From the NCBI RefSeq assembly GCF_038396675.1, contig NC_088932.1, positions 21,577,501 through 21,641,500 of the forward strand: a stretch of DNA of 64,000 bases, written 5' to 3'. Of the stretch, positions 47,343 through 61,108 are shown piece by piece; the stretch's first letter is position 1, and each line of letters starts with the position of its first letter. Both the position numbers and the translations under genes were made by a program. This DNA comes from Hydra vulgaris (Eukaryota > Cnidaria > Hydrozoa > Anthoathecata > Hydridae). A model generated the notes under the pieces. The model did no database searches. It was not told where the DNA came from and worked only from the letters and a program-made list of their open reading frames with translations.

Positions 47343-47549
47343 CTTTTAGTTCAAAATGTCATTTCAAAACAACTGTGGGAAATCCCCACACTGAAAGGTT
47401 CTGGCACAACTCCTTTTCCTGAGAAGAATTGTGGAATTCATAGCATTTCAATAAATCCAAGTTCAACAAGACTTGCTACAGGAGCTCAAAATCCAAATGG
47501 AGTTGCATTTTATAAACTTCCTGGTATCGAGCCGATTGCTGTTGGAGAG
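47343..47549 (+). CDS. DCAF12: DCAF12-like WD40 protein, exon
   Basis: 69 codons, phase 0 on both sides: LLVQNVISKQLWEIPTLKGS, then CGIHSISINPSSTRLATGAQ and NPNGVAFYKLPGIEPIAVGE. The CGIH-I--NPS---LATG--NPN--A-Y-LP pattern is the hallmark of DCAF12. The acceptor is ...TATAATAG|CTTTTAG; a nearer AG (47348-47350) would break the frame. Donor GAG|GTTTGT at 47550. Joined to the previous exon it gives TKCNKLLVQNV, matching the family. Confidence 0.88.
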
Positions 47550-48119
47550 GTTTGTGTTCATTGGTTGAGTTATTATGTACAAATAAACTTTAAAAAAATG
47601 TTTCCAAATACTGTTTAATAATGTCGATGTTTTTGAATTTAAGTTTGTTAAGAGGTTAAACAAAATATGTAATGTTTAATCTTTAATTTCAGGGTAAAAG
47701 TTTGCCTAAAAACTGGAAAAAAAAAACAATTTCAGTTGTTTGAGAATTAATTTTTTATAATCTCATACATACTCTTTTTACTTCTATTTAAATTGCTCTG
47801 TTAGCACTCAACTTATTATTTAGTCTTTTGCAGTTATATTAATTTTTTTTATTAAATTTGTCTGATAAATGTACTGATAACTATTATGAATATTTAGTTT
47901 CTATTAATAAACTAAATAAAATATTAATTTACAACAGTTGAAAGCAAAAGTTACCATAAGTCAGTTTAAGAAAATTATATTATTACAAATGCCTTGGCCA
48001 AACATTTCTAGTTGATCTTGTATATTTTGGTTTGCAATAAACATGCATAATCTGGATCAGTCATCTTCCATAGTTGTTTTTTATTGTGTATTTTATTGTG
48101 TATAGGTTGTTCTGAGTAA

Positions 48120-48330
48120 CTTTTTTTTTTTTGTTTTTTTGTTTTGTTATTCACCTCCTCAAGGCCAAGAAAGCCACTACAGATGAGGAGGCTTTTTAAT
48201 AGTGGTTATAACCCTCTCTCAACTCTTTAACTCCAAAACATGAACCTTGACAAACAAGGCTGCTGCGCGGAGAAACAAGTTGAGCGCGGTACTACAAGGG
48301 ACATGGTGGGGATCAAACTCAAAACCTTAC
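48120..48330 (-). mobile_element. tRNA-derived SINE, minus orientation
   Basis: Reverse complement: B-box-like GAGTTTGATCCCCACCATGT, CTCAACTTGTTTCTCCGCGC, GAGAGAGGGTTATAACCACT, and GCCTCCTC ... GAGGAGGT 3' hairpin, then an A-rich tail (plus-strand T run 48120-48148). Colinear with 60829-61068. The tRNA-like head is partly decayed. Confidence 0.85.
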
Positions 48331-48689
48331 ATATACAAGTAGTTTCAGTTAACATTAAGAAAATGAGAGTTACTCATTCTAAAAAAACTAGTATTGTTTT
48401 AGTATTGGTATTTTAGTATTATTTAATAGATTTTGTATGAAAATTAGTGACAACAACAATTCCAAGAAGTTAAGGGAAAAAATTATATTATTTATATTGT
48501 AATTTTTTTTTTTTTTTATGCTAACTTCAATCCAAATAGTTTTTAAGAAAAAATAAAGATAAAATAAAAATGCTTCTCTTTCTAAAAGTCCTTCATACAT
48601 AGATTGTACCTGTTCAAATAAAATCTATTTATATTTAAAAAATAAGTTGTACTTAAAGTAATAGTTTTTTGTTGTTTTCATGAGTGTAT

Positions 48690-48810
48690 GTTTTATAGTA
48701 TTGGGTGTTACATAAAACACATGACTTTTTTTTAAAGAATTGGATGTTACATGAAAATCATGACGTTTTTTATAGTATTGGATGTTACATGAAACTTATG
48801 ACGTTTTCAT
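48690..48810. repeat. Tandem repeat, roughly 50-bp unit, about 2.5 copies
   Basis: TAGTATTGG(G/A)TGTTACAT(A/G)AAA-CA/TATGAC followed by TTTTT recurs three times. Confidence 0.8.
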
Positions 48811-48972
48811 TTTATTACTTTAATTTTTAATTCTGGATTGAAACAAGTCATGCATAAACATTTTTCCTTTTTATGTAACATAATTGTAAAAATACTAATA
48901 TTATAATACACCAATTGAAAATTTTAAAGAAATAACAATTTGTAAGGAAAAGTTTCACTAAATATCTGGTGA

Positions 48973-49034
48973 AAAATTAAAATTTAATCTGATGAAAACT
49001 GCCATTTTTTATCAGATTAAATTTTAATTTTTCC
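48973..49034. repeat. Small inverted repeat
   Basis: AAAATTAAAATTTAATCTGAT ... ATCAGATTAAATTTTAATTTTT, 20-bp arms, about 18-bp loop. Followed by a duplicated GACTGTCACCTA. Confidence 0.8.
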
Positions 49035-49532
49035 ATTCAGGATTTTATTTTGACTGTCACCTAATTATGACTGTCACCTAGTTAAATTAATATTTTTACA
49101 TTGGGACTACTGTATTTTTGGATTTTTTATTATAATATAGTAACACTGGAGTTTGAAGGAATTGGTTTGTTATACAATATTGTGAGCATTTTAAGTTTAA
49201 GTGTAAAATCTTTTTTTATTTTAATTTAACCTTCTTTTTTTGTGCTTCCATGTTGCTCGTGTTAACTCTTCCATCAGTACTTTTTTAGATTTTGTTTTTG
49301 CTTTTGCTGTTTGTTTTCTTTTTGTAATCTCTATTCTATACTCCAACATCAGCTGTTAGACACTTTTTTGTCTTTTTTCTGTCACTTTTAAAGATTTGTA
49401 ATTGTTTTTTGTTTTTTCTCCTGAAAACTGAAGAAACTCCTATTAAATATAGATTGTGATAAGATAATTTTTTTAAACAATTTTACCATACCAATCAAGA
49501 AAACATCTTGATAAAAATTATTTTTTTAAGGA

Positions 49533-49534
<2 letters not shown>

Positions 49535-49611
<77 letters not shown>
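49535..49611. repeat. (TA)n microsatellite
   Basis: TA array within the DCAF12-like intron. Confidence 0.95.
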
Positions 49612-49614
<3 letters not shown>

Positions 49615-49760
49615 GTATATATCACTTCACTTCCTGATGATCCAGCAATGGTGAAACTTCAAGTTGAAGAAAAAAGTTAGATAAGTTTTTTTTTACTAAT
49701 TTATTGCTCTGTTCTTTAAGAACATTGAGCACTCTATTTGTAAAATACACTAACATAATT

Positions 49761-51410
<1,650 letters not shown>

Positions 51411-51535
51411 ATACAGTGCTCGAAGTGAGCCAGGATGCGGCGGGATGCCATCCCGTCACCTTTTTATAAATCTATATATATAACAATGATTATTTTTAAT
51501 TTACTAAATACCATCCCATTACTTTTTTTTCTCCA

Positions 51536-51668
<133 letters not shown>

Positions 51669-51833
51669 AAATGCTACGTTTTTATTGTTGCTTTTTTATT
51701 GGAATGTTATTTGCATACCTGATTAAAATTTTATGTGTTGTTATTAAGCAGCTTTAATAAACTTTAGAGTTTATTTTACTGCTTACAATTTCTATTTATA
51801 ATAGCATGAATCATTGACTGCTATATATTTTAG

Positions 51834-51891
51834 TTTCACACAGACTGGTTATTTTCATCTTCATGGATAACTGATGATGTTATTGCAACAG
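51834..51891 (+). CDS. DCAF12: DCAF12-like WD40 protein, short exon
   Basis: 58-bp exon, phase 0 in and phase 1 out: FHTDWLFSSSWITDDVIAT. Acceptor TATATTTTAG|TTTCAC, donor ACAG|GTGAAG. It continues the previous exon as VGEFHTDWLFSSSWI, matching the family block H-DWIF--AW-SD--AVSGSRD. It lies about 4.3 kb from the previous exon and 10.6 kb before the next. Confidence 0.85.
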
Positions 51892-52283
51892 GTGAAGTAA
51901 AATCTTTTTATATTTAATATTTTACAAAAAGAATGACTTTTAACAACTTGAGATTTTTCTCTACTTTTCTTTTAAATTTATAACTGTTATAATTAGAAAA
52001 TTTGAAGTTGTTTTTATTGTATAATGATGGTAATGATAATAATGAAAATAATAATAATAACAATAATAATAATTTTAAAAATAATGTGCTAATATTAAAA
52101 GTAGAGGTTTATAACATTATTACACTTGGCAACAAAATTTTGTTCCAGTCTATTATGTAATGTTTTTTTTATTACTCAACTATAGCAATTTTAATGGTGA
52201 TGTTTATTTTCATGTTGCTTAAGGTGTTTAGTTAGTTAATTTAAGGGGTAAACAAATTCTATCTGTTGACCAGCTTCGCACCC

Positions 52284-52322
52284 CTTCTTCATCTATTAGG
52301 CTGCCGCCTAATAGATGAAGAA
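52284..52322. repeat. 39-bp hairpin
   Basis: CTTCTTCATCTATTAGGC and GCCTAATAGATGAAGAAG, perfect 18-bp arms with a 3-base loop. Confidence 0.9.
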
Positions 52323-52440
52323 GATGTATTTTTAATACATTGTTTCCAGTTTAAGATGTTAAATGTTGGATCTTCTTGACTCAATGCATGGGTTTTGCTC
52401 GTGTCTCTGTTTTTATGACTAGGCAACTCATTCTATTATC

Positions 52441-53406
52441 TCAGGCCTTGTTAAGAAGCGTTACGCAGCTCGCATTTTGCCTGCGAAAAAGTGATTTGCC
52501 TATGCGTTCAGCAGTTTTGTGCTACACAAAAACTTTTATCTTTTAGAATATTTAAAATATCTTTTGATGTCATTAACAAGACATTTATTCAGAAGAAATA
52601 AAGTCGTAAGTAAAAGCATTTAACCGCAATTGTAAACTAATAGATATTGTAAACAAAAAAATTATTTTACATCTTTTGTAAACTAATAGATGTAAAATAA
52701 TTTTTTTGTTGTTGTTAAAAATTAGTTAAAAAAAGAAAGTGTTTTAAGTTTTATCTTGAGGAATTAAATATATAAATTCCTTTTAAATATAAAAATTATT
52801 TTTTGTCATAATAGTTTCAAAAAATGCGCGATTTATTTTGATGTAAATATTTTATTAAAAAGATATTTTGTTTATTGTTAATTCAATAATGTAAAGTTTT
52901 AATGACATTTGTTTAATTTATGAAAATAAATTATGATCACGAATATGTTATCGGTAACTGATAAATAATAGAAAAAAACTCATTATTGTTTAAAAACATA
53001 ATTAAAAAGAGTTCACAAAATAAATAAGAAAAAATTTATTAACAATTAACAAAATAACCAAAAACCAACTGTAAAATTAAAAGAAAGTAAACAAATATTA
53101 TTTTACATTTTATGAAAAAAATATTTTTTTCAAAATAAATTTAGTTCATATTTGAAAAAAATAATAAAAATGATTTTTCAAATAGGAACTTAGATTTTAT
53201 TTGTAACTTTTGTTATAGTGAGAAAAAAAAAACTGTATGATTTTTAATGCGTAAATAAAATAACTTTAATTACAATGCGGTACTTGAAAAGACGCTAGTG
53301 ATGCAATATAACTTCTAACAATGCAAAATATATTTGCTGAGTTGAGTTACTTAGAAGTACGTTAGGCGTTTTCTTTACGCAGCAAAATCTCGTAACAAGG
53401 CCTGTA
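52441..53406. mobile_element. Candidate MITE with CAGGCCTTGTTA ends
   Basis: CAGGCCTTGTTA near 52442 is inverted as TAACAAGGCCTG ending near 53404. Inner ends share GC-richer CTGCG/TTTTGC words; the middle is AT-rich with no ORF. It appears to split sequence belonging to the 5' region of the LINE that follows. The target duplication is unclear (TATTATCT versus TATCTCCT). Confidence 0.45.
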
Positions 53407-56400
53407 TCTCCTAATGAGGGTACAGCTCTAAATATCAGTTTTATGTTTCTGAGGCCGGCTGGTAGTCATGTTTCCTGAACTCTGTGGCAGCTCTCAGAGA
53501 GGCTGATTCCATCAACAGCTGAAAAATATCAAAGTATTAACAGTGTCATGTTGCGCATGGATGGTGTCCCTATTTGTACTTTTGGTGTGCATTGCGGAGG
53601 CCATATTTGGAGCCCTTTGTTACGGCTTAGGGTTTATTAGTAGTAATGAGGCAATTGCTTGGGCTATTAAACAGTGTTCTGAGTACTATCTATGCTTTAA
53701 GTCAAGTTTTTCAATCTAATTTAAAAATGAATAAAGTACCAAAAACTATAAAACACAAAAAACCATCATCATCACCAAGTTCTCTAAACCTATCATTCAC
53801 TAATATTCGTGGTCTTCGAAGCAACTTTTCTTCTGTTGAGTCTTATCTCTTGCAAAGTTCACCAGACCTACTTGCTCTTTGTGAGACTAATTTGAGTTCA
53901 GCTGTCTCATCTTGCGATCTTAGTGTTGATGGTTATCTTCCTTTAATTTGTAAAGACTTCAATAGTCACATTCTTGGCCTGGGCATTTACAATCGTAAGA
54001 ATTCACCCATTTGTCGTGAAACTAGGTTTGAATCCACAGACTATTCTTTCATGTGCTTTCATTTAGCACCACTTCACTCTATCACCTTTCTCTTTGTTCT
54101 ATATCGCTCTCCTTCCTCTCAAGACTGCACTCTTTTTGATGTTATTTCTGATCATATTGTTCAAGCCCTCTCTTTTTATCCATCAGTCAATGTAGTTGTT
54201 GTTGGTGACTTTAATGCTCACCACTCTGAATGGCTTGGCTCTAGTGTCAGTGACTCTGCAGGCTTTAAAGCCCACTCGACTTATGTCTTGTTTCTGATCC
54301 TTGTCAGTGCTCAGTTTCTCCACATTCACCCTTAGGTGCTTCTGATCACAGTTTGATCTCTCTAAAACTAATATCTCATTCTTCTTCATCACCTGAATCC
54401 CCCTAATATCGTACCTCTTACAGCTACCTTAAAGCTGACTGGGATTCTTTCCGTGATTTTCTTTGTGATGGCCCTTGGGTAGAAATCTTTTGTCTTCCTG
54501 TCGACAAATGCGCATCTTGCATAACTTCGTGGATTCAGGCTGGCATAAAATCTTTTGTTCCCTCTCGACGATTCCAGGTCAAGACTCACTCTCCTCCATG
54601 ATTTTCCTCACACTGTGCTGCTGCAGTTGCCAAATCGAAACCGTTACTTCCATATTTATCAGCAAAACAATTCTCCAGAAAACAGATGTCTGTTTATTAC
54701 TGCTAGAAACCATTGTAAAAAGGTTTTGTCTAACGCCAAAGCCCGCTATTCTCAGGTCATGAAATCTCGTTTCTTGTGTCAAAAATTAGGCTTTCGTAAC
54801 TTCTGGAGAATCTTTAATAGTATTAATAATAAGGGCAAATCTTTAATTCCTCCTCTCTTGTATGACTTAGTCACCTCACCTAAAGACAAAGCTGAATTGT
54901 TTGCTAAAAACTTTTCATCAATATCATCTCTTGATTCCACTATTTGCGTTCTACCTGATATTGCCAACAAACAGGTTGATCCATTGCTTGACATTTGTAT
55001 CACTCCAGCTTCTGTATCTAAAGTGATTTCCTGCCTAGACTCTTCTACAGCTTGTGGCCCGGACAACATACCTGTTATTGTCTTGCAGGAGTGTTCTCCG
55101 GAGCTGTCGTCTATACTCTCAAAACTATTTAACAAATGCTTATCAGAGTATTGTTTTCCAGCCTGCTGGAATGCGGCATCCGTTATCCCTATCTTCAAAA
55201 ATTCTGGAGAGCAATCTGATTCGTCTAACTACCGTCCCATTTGTCTCCTTCCTATCATAAGCAAGGTTTTTGAATCTTTAATTAACAAACACTTAATTTC
55301 TCATCTTGAATCTAATAACTTACTTTCTGACCATCAATATGGATTTCAATCTTCTCGTTCTACAGCTGATTTGCTAACAGTAATAACTGATAGGTTTTAT
55401 CGTGCATTAGATAAAGGTGGAGAGGTTAAGGCCATCGCTCTTGACATTTCAAAATGCTTTTGATAAAGTTTGGCATGCTGGTCCTCTCCATAAGCTTTCT
55501 TCTTATGGTGTATCTGGCAACATCTTTAAGATTATTGATTCCTTCTTTTCCAATCGTAGCATATAAGTTGTCCTCGATGGACAGCACTCTTCTTCTTATT
55601 CTGTAACTTCAGGGGTTCCTCAAGGTTCTATCCTTGGCCCTACTTTTTAATTTACATCAACAATCTTCCAGATATTCTCACATCTAAGGTGGCATTGTTT
55701 GCTGATGATACTACCATTTATTCTTGTCGTGATAAGAAACCAACACTCTTTGATTGCTTGGAGGGGGCATTTGAGCTTGAAAAGGATCTCACTTCTGCTA
55801 CAGCATGGGGCTCACAGTGGCTGGTGAACTTCAATACAGATAAAACTCAATTTTTTTCAGCCAATTGTTATCGCAATAATTTAGATCTTCCTATATACTT
55901 GATGAGTCATCTACTCTTCATCTTCTAGGATTAATCTTACTTCCAATCTTTCTTGGAAACCATATATCAAATCAGTTGCAAAATTAGCACCTGCTAAGGT
56001 TGCATCTCTTTATCGAGCTCGTCACTTTCTTACTTCGGATTCTATTCCCTATCTCTATAAATCTTAAATCCGGCCTTGTATGGAATACTGTTGCCATATC
56101 TGGGGCGGATCTTCTAACGATGCCCTTTCTCTTTTAGACAAGGTGCAAAAACGCATTGTAAACATAGTTGAACCTGCTCTTGCAACCAACCTCCAACCAT
56201 TATCACATCGTCGTAATGTTGCTTCTTTTTCTCTTTTCTACAAATACTATAATTGGCACTGCTCTAAAGAGCTAGCGTCTCTTGTGCCAATCTACTAAAA
56301 TTCATTCTCGTTTTACTCGTCATTCAATTAAGTCTCATCTTTTTACTGTGACTGTTCCTAAGTGCTCCAAAAACACTTATTCGTCTATTTTTTTTCCTTG

Positions 56401-56599
56401 AACATCAGCTCTTTGGAATTTGCTTCCTTCATCTTGTTTTCCTGATTCATATAATTTGCAATCCTTTAAGTCGTCCGCCAATCGTTATCTTGCTCTACAA
56501 TCTTCATCTTTTCTCTTTCAGTATTTTCCAAGTTTAATTAGTGGCTGCTTGCAGCCTTGTTGGAAACAGAGATGTTTAAAAAAAAAAAAAAAAAAAAAT
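53407..56599 (+). mobile_element. jockey/I-like non-LTR retrotransposon, decayed, with poly-A tail
   Basis: AP endonuclease, RT and C-terminal tail in the usual LINE order on the plus strand, ending in a 21-nt A run (56578-56598). Clearly less AT-rich than its surroundings, suggesting a fairly recent arrival. The 5' region is probably longer and interrupted by the 52441-53406 insertion. It sits in the large DCAF12-like intron, in sense orientation. Confidence 0.85.
53646..56560 (+). pseudogene. LINE ORF: AP endonuclease plus reverse transcriptase, broken
   Basis: 53646-54335: LSFTNIRGLRSNFSSVESYL, SPDLLALCETNLSS, FVLYRSPSSQ and NVVVVGDFNAHHSEWLGS (intact GDFN). The frame is lost near 54270; the conserved C-terminal Ser-Asp-His block (SDHSLIS) follows in another frame. 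54555-55463: KAELFAKNFSSISSLDSTIC, CGPDNIPVIVLQECSPELSS, SNYRPICLLPIISKVFESLI, HQYGFQSSRSTADLL and AIALDISKCF, then TGA. 55464-55928: DKVWHAGPLHKLSSYGVSG, SGVPQGSILGPTF and ALFADDTTIYS (FADD). Tail 56080-56560: MEYCCHIWGGSSNDALSLLD, SLFYKYYNWHCSKEL. At least three frameshifts plus stops. Confidence 0.85.
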
Positions 56600-56692
56600 T
56601 ATAAAGTGATTATATAACTAAAAAATTATTGCATTGTTTATTATAATAGCATTTAGACATTTTAGATTATCAGCAAACTATTGCTAACTGTT

Positions 56693-56783
56693 AGGTTTGT
56701 GGATGTTTACTTATTCTGCAAGGTTTGTGGATGTTTACCTATTCTGCTAGGTTTGTGGATATTTACTTATTCTGCTAGGTTTG
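56693..56783. repeat. 28-bp tandem repeat, about 3.3 copies
   Basis: AGGTTTGTGGATGTTTACTT-ATTCTGCT at 56693, 56721, 56749, with the start of a fourth at 56777. Confidence 0.92.
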
Positions 56784-56929
56784 ACTGCTAAAATGAAATG
56801 TGAAGTTTTAATGGGTACAAAGTTTTATTAAACTTACAAGAAGGAATTCAGGATTTTTTTTGCGGACCAAGATGAATGCTAGGCTAATCATGTTATTTGT
56901 TGTGAATCATCTCTAGAAGGATGGTTTAG

Positions 56930-57345
56930 AGGCACTAAGGAAAAAGATGTCAATTTGCAGTATCCAGAATTTAAAGAAAAAGAGCAAGTTGTCTGAATGG
57001 ATGTAACTTTTGCATGCAACCAACTAGAAATCAAGATTTTAATATGGAAATATCAGATAAGGGTGTTTATGGGTGTAAAGAAGACAGAACTCTGCAATTT
57101 AGTGAAACTCCTGTTCCAAACTAATAGGACCTTGATGACCTAGTTAGAGATTTTTATATATTAAAAGTGGGTGCTGAACTGCTTGCATTCAGATGGAGTC
57201 TATTGGAACCAACAACAAGAGTTAAGAAGTACCAAATAAGACATACTTCATATGTTTTTTACTTTACTGTCAACAAATCTCTTTGCTTTTGTTCAGATCT
57301 AATGGGACTATTTCAACCAATTGTTATCTCACATCAGTCTGACCA
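56930..57345 (+). pseudogene. Degenerate fragment of another dispersed uncharacterised protein
   Basis: Broken plus frames contain YGCKEDRTLQFSETPVP, DLDDLVRDFYILKVGAELLA, SLLEPTTRVKKYQIRHTSYV and NKSLCFCSDLMGLFQPI. The order DL-DLVRDL-LSK--AELL-SRL, then the N-L-Y--D--GLF block, recalls a repetitive cnidarian/arthropod protein family of unknown function. The frame runs into the CACAGTGGGCCAGA end at about 57347, suggesting the next element inserted into it. Confidence 0.4.
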
Positions 57346-58852
57346 TTGCACAGTGGGCCAGATAGTGGACAACACTGTTTTTCAAAATGTGAAAATATAA
57401 GAAATTTTTTTTTCGTATATTGTTGCAAAGTCTCTAACTAAATTAAAATTATATTACACTGATTTTTTATTTTCTTTTACATCAGTTTAGGTTTAGAAGC
57501 GCATTAATTGCATCGCTGTTGTTTTTATGTTGAAAATTGTAATTTTTATGTGTTTTTTAAATCCTATTCATTTTACTTTTACAACATTTAATTTAAATAA
57601 TTCTTGTAAATCTTCATTAGTACATCAATAATTTAAAGTTTAATGCAAATATTAATTAAATGATATATTTATTAAAGTTGGCTTACAGTAATTTATATTG
57701 TATACTCATTTTACTCAACTATTCATGAAAAATTAATTGAAAATGTTCTAGAACTTTTATATGACGGCGACTGACATTTAACCATGTAGCCTACATAATG
57801 TGTATATCTATGAAGAATAAATGTATGTAATTTTTTTTTGCAACTGATTGCAACTGCAATATCTATTTTAATGGTGTATACTTCGCAAAATCTGTAATCG
57901 TGGCACGGGTTTTTATGTCAGGGGAGGGGGAGGGTTTTTTTTTCAATATTTTATATTATATTTACAAAAATTTATATTATATTTTATAATAAAGTTCAAA
58001 AATAAGGAAAAAAGTTTGGAGAGAGAGGGGGGAGTGCAATGCACAGCAGACCAGAACAGCTATTTTTGAAGAAAAACTAATATAGAATTAAACTGATATT
58101 GTTATATTAACTAAATTTGGAATTAGTAAAAATATAAAGTCTCTGCTTTAACGGATATTTTTTATTATTGATTGCTATGGATACCTCATTTTTTATAGCA
58201 ACAAGCTTTTTGTTGTCATATTCAGTTTTATACAAAGTTCATAAAATACTCCGTATTCGGGCGAATGTTAAATATAGCTGTGAATTTAATATATTACAAC
58301 AAACCAGTGGCTTCGGAAGGTCAAGAAAGTTAGGTGGGCTGAAAAAAAATAAGGGGAGCTAAACCAGCCAGAATTAGAATTAGAATGAAAAATGGGAGTT
58401 TTGGGTTGGTTGGTTGGGGGGGGGGGGGGCAATTGTCCCCTTTGTCCCTGTTTCTATGCCAGTGTGGTAAACATTATATTATATTTATAGCAAAGATAAA
58501 ACATTGTAATTGTAAATTATTTATAAAACACTGCACTGTAGCTCTACCAACAATAATTCAAATTAAAATAACAAAATTGTTCTAATAAAGAATGTAACTT
58601 AGATATCATGTTTAAAGCTTGACAATTTTAATAGTTGAATTGCTTCATGTGGAAGTTGAATTTTATTAGAATTTGATACTGGTTTTCTCAAACTGCTAAT
58701 ATATGGATGAACATGGTAATTGTCTTAGTATGTCTTCATTATTCTTCACTCTAGACATTTTACGACTAAAATGTTCATGATTTTTTTTAAAAGTTTGTTT
58801 GTTGCTTCTTGAGCTTCTTCTGATAACATGCCTATTGGAAGAGACATTCTTC

Positions 58853-60452
58853 TTATAACTGAATGACCATGAACATTTTATGAATACTTGCTGGAAATAA
58901 ATTTACATATGTGCAAACAACTTGTAAACAATACTCTTGGAATTTATCACCATCAACATCTAGACCACAGGATAATGTACATAGGATCACAAAGAAGTTG
59001 TCAAGAATAGTTTTTGGTAAACCAATAATGTTAGATACTTTTTCAGATTCCCTAAAAAAACAATGTGCAGTGTTGCCATCATTACTAGTGCCAGAGCCAT
59101 TAGCTTTAGGCATGTCAACAACCAAACCAAGTTCTTCAATTAATTTGCGTTGAAATTCATTCTTCTTTGTTTTTACAGACTGTTTTTCAACAGCTCCATA
59201 TACTTGCCATTTCTTTATATCAAAATTGTAGCCAACATGGAAAAAGTATTCCATGCACTTTATCCAGGCATGTAATGTTGACAAGCCATACTTAAGTTCA
59301 TTTTGTAAATCGTTACTTTTTTTTTGGCATGCATCAATGTTATTCATCTTGAATGGAGTTCAACAATGTTATTCATCTTGAATGGAGAGCAACATTGAGC
59401 TGAATTTGATTTTTCAGACATGATAGATGGAAAGGTTGCATTAGCAACCTTTCCATCTATCATGTCTGAAAAATCATATTCAGCTCATTATCTTTCCATC
59501 TATTATGGTTAATTCTAATATATGTTGCACCATTGAACCATTTGATAAGACTGTTAACTAAAATTTTTGACTTTCAATGAACTGTTCCTCTGCTTTGATG
59601 ACTTTATTTGTTTCTTTTACATATCTAAACCTTATTGGTCTACAAAACATTGTTGAAGAAGTGCGAAGAATAAGCCAGATTACTTTTTTTTCTGTACCAA
59701 TAAATCCACTTAACTCTAATGGAACAAAGCAGAAAATAAACAGGCTTCCTTCAATACTAAGATGGCGTACATCTTAAAGTTAATCTTGATACGCAACTTT
59801 GTGAAAGAGCATTGCTTTGTAAAGAGACTAATCTTAATGCAATATGATTTAAGAGACTCTGCATATTAATTGATGCTGAATAACTGTCAACATCCCAAGT
59901 TTCTATATCTGGATAGCATTGTTTTTTAGGTTCTTTAACATTATTATATGCTGGATACAAATTATTGTGGCCTTTAATTGCTGCTGCAGATCTTATAAGT
60001 TGATATGCATTTTTAGTCAGCCCGTAATCTAAAATTAAAGCAAGCGTTTGATCAGCTGAAAATGTTTTTGCACCTGGTAAATTTCCTATTTTCTTACATT
60101 TTTTACTTGCAGCAAATAATAATTCTTCTGGTGTATTTTCTTTCACCAAACTGCTTATTCTTCTTTGTTTTTTTTTAATTGATGCTTTATTGAAATTAAT
60201 TTTTGGTCATCCACCTTTTTTTAACTTTTTAGTTTTTGCATATAAGTCTTTATCTAACCAGGAGCTAAATTTCTTTTCAAAAAAAAAATTATTTCTTTTG
60301 CATCTATTACATTTTCTTTTATACAACACAATCAATTGATCCAATTTTAAACTATTACCACCAATATATGTACTTAAAATATTATCGATATCTTTAGTTA
60401 AAATACTTAAATTGTTTTCTCTTATATAATGGTGTAATTCACATTTTTTCAT
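58853..60452 (-). pseudogene. Second uncharacterised cnidarian repetitive protein (transposase-like), broken
   Basis: Minus strand. N-terminus at 60452: MKKCELHHYIRENNLSILTK ... FSSWLDKDLYAKTKK; then (after a stop at about 60208) EELLFAASKKCKKIGNLPGA, TLALILDYGLTKNAYQLIRS, NNLYPAYNNVKEPKKQCYPD and MQSLLNHIALRLV. About 59700-59560 reads FCRPIRFRYVKETNKVIKAE. MIDGKV is near 59450. The C-terminal part (59347-58853) has LKYGLSTLHAWIKCMEYFFH, GSGTSNDGNTAHCFF and GDKFQEYCLQVVCTYVNLFP. I recall this set of blocks from many near-identical uncharacterised cnidarian and mollusc proteins. Conserved Asp in MIDGKV and the SNDGNTA motif suggest an RNase H-like transposase core (inference). Frameshifts, stops and an inverted duplication at 59398-59484 break it. 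Confidence 0.6.
59398..59484. repeat. Inverted duplication inside the pseudogene
   Basis: TTTTTCAGACATGATAGATG-GAAAGGTTGC is mirrored immediately by GCAACCTTTCCATCTATCAT-GTCTGAAAAA; arms of about 41 bp, a few bases apart. It duplicates the coding sequence for MIDGKV in reverse. Confidence 0.9.
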
Positions 60453-60828
60453 TTTCTAAAATAAAAACTAGACTGTACATTTCATAAATATTTTGTACAT
60501 GAATTTATATAAGAGTTACTATACTAAAAAACAATATAAAGGTAATTACCTTAAAAACATTGCCTAATTTTCATAAACTTATCAGCAATGATAATTATTT
60601 TTTTGATAAACTTTCGATTAATTAATTTGGTCAAATACTTTTATTGTTTGTAACACCACAAAAAAATATGTTTTCAATAGCAGATGTTTTACTGCCATGG
60701 TATAGGTAACTTTAAAATTTATGAACTTTTTTTTTAAAGAATAAAATGCAGTAGGATTTAGTTTACGTTATTACAAAATAACAAGATAAAAATAATAATT
60801 TTCATATTTTGATCTTTAGCTTTTATGC

Positions 60829-61068
60829 GGTGGTGGTGTTGTGGTAGAGCTCTCGCTTTATAAGCGAGAGGTTCCGAGTTCGATCCCCACCACGTCCCTG
60901 GTAGTACCCCGCTCAACTTGTTTCTCCGCGCAGCGGCCTTGTTTGTCAAGGTTCGTGTTTCAGAGTTATAGAGTTGAGAGAGGGTTATAACCACAATTAA
61001 GTAGCTTCCTCGTATGTAGTGGCCTTTTCGGCCTTGGGGAGGTTAATTAACAAAAAAAAACAAAAAAA
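60829..61068 (+). mobile_element. tRNA-derived SINE, full-length-looking
   Basis: tRNA-like head: A box GTTGTGGTAGAGCTC, anticodon-like hairpin TCTCGC-TTTATAA-GCGAGA, B box CGAGTTCGATCC (60875-60886). Body CTCAACTTGTTTCTCCGCGC, GAGAGAGGGTTATAACCAC. 3' hairpin region GCTTCCTCG ... GTAGTGGCC ... GGCCTTGGGGAGG. Ends in A-rich tail ACAAAAAAAAACAAAAAAA. Best copy of the family in this window. Transcription would be by RNA polymerase III. Confidence 0.9.
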
Positions 61069-61108
61069 GCTAGGTTTTTTGAAAATTTGGGTAATGTAAG
61101 AGAGGGAT

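Noticed and set aside
53646-55463. Minus-strand open frames opposite the LINE
   Set aside because: Shadows of the LINE coding strand; all recognisable motifs are on the plus strand.
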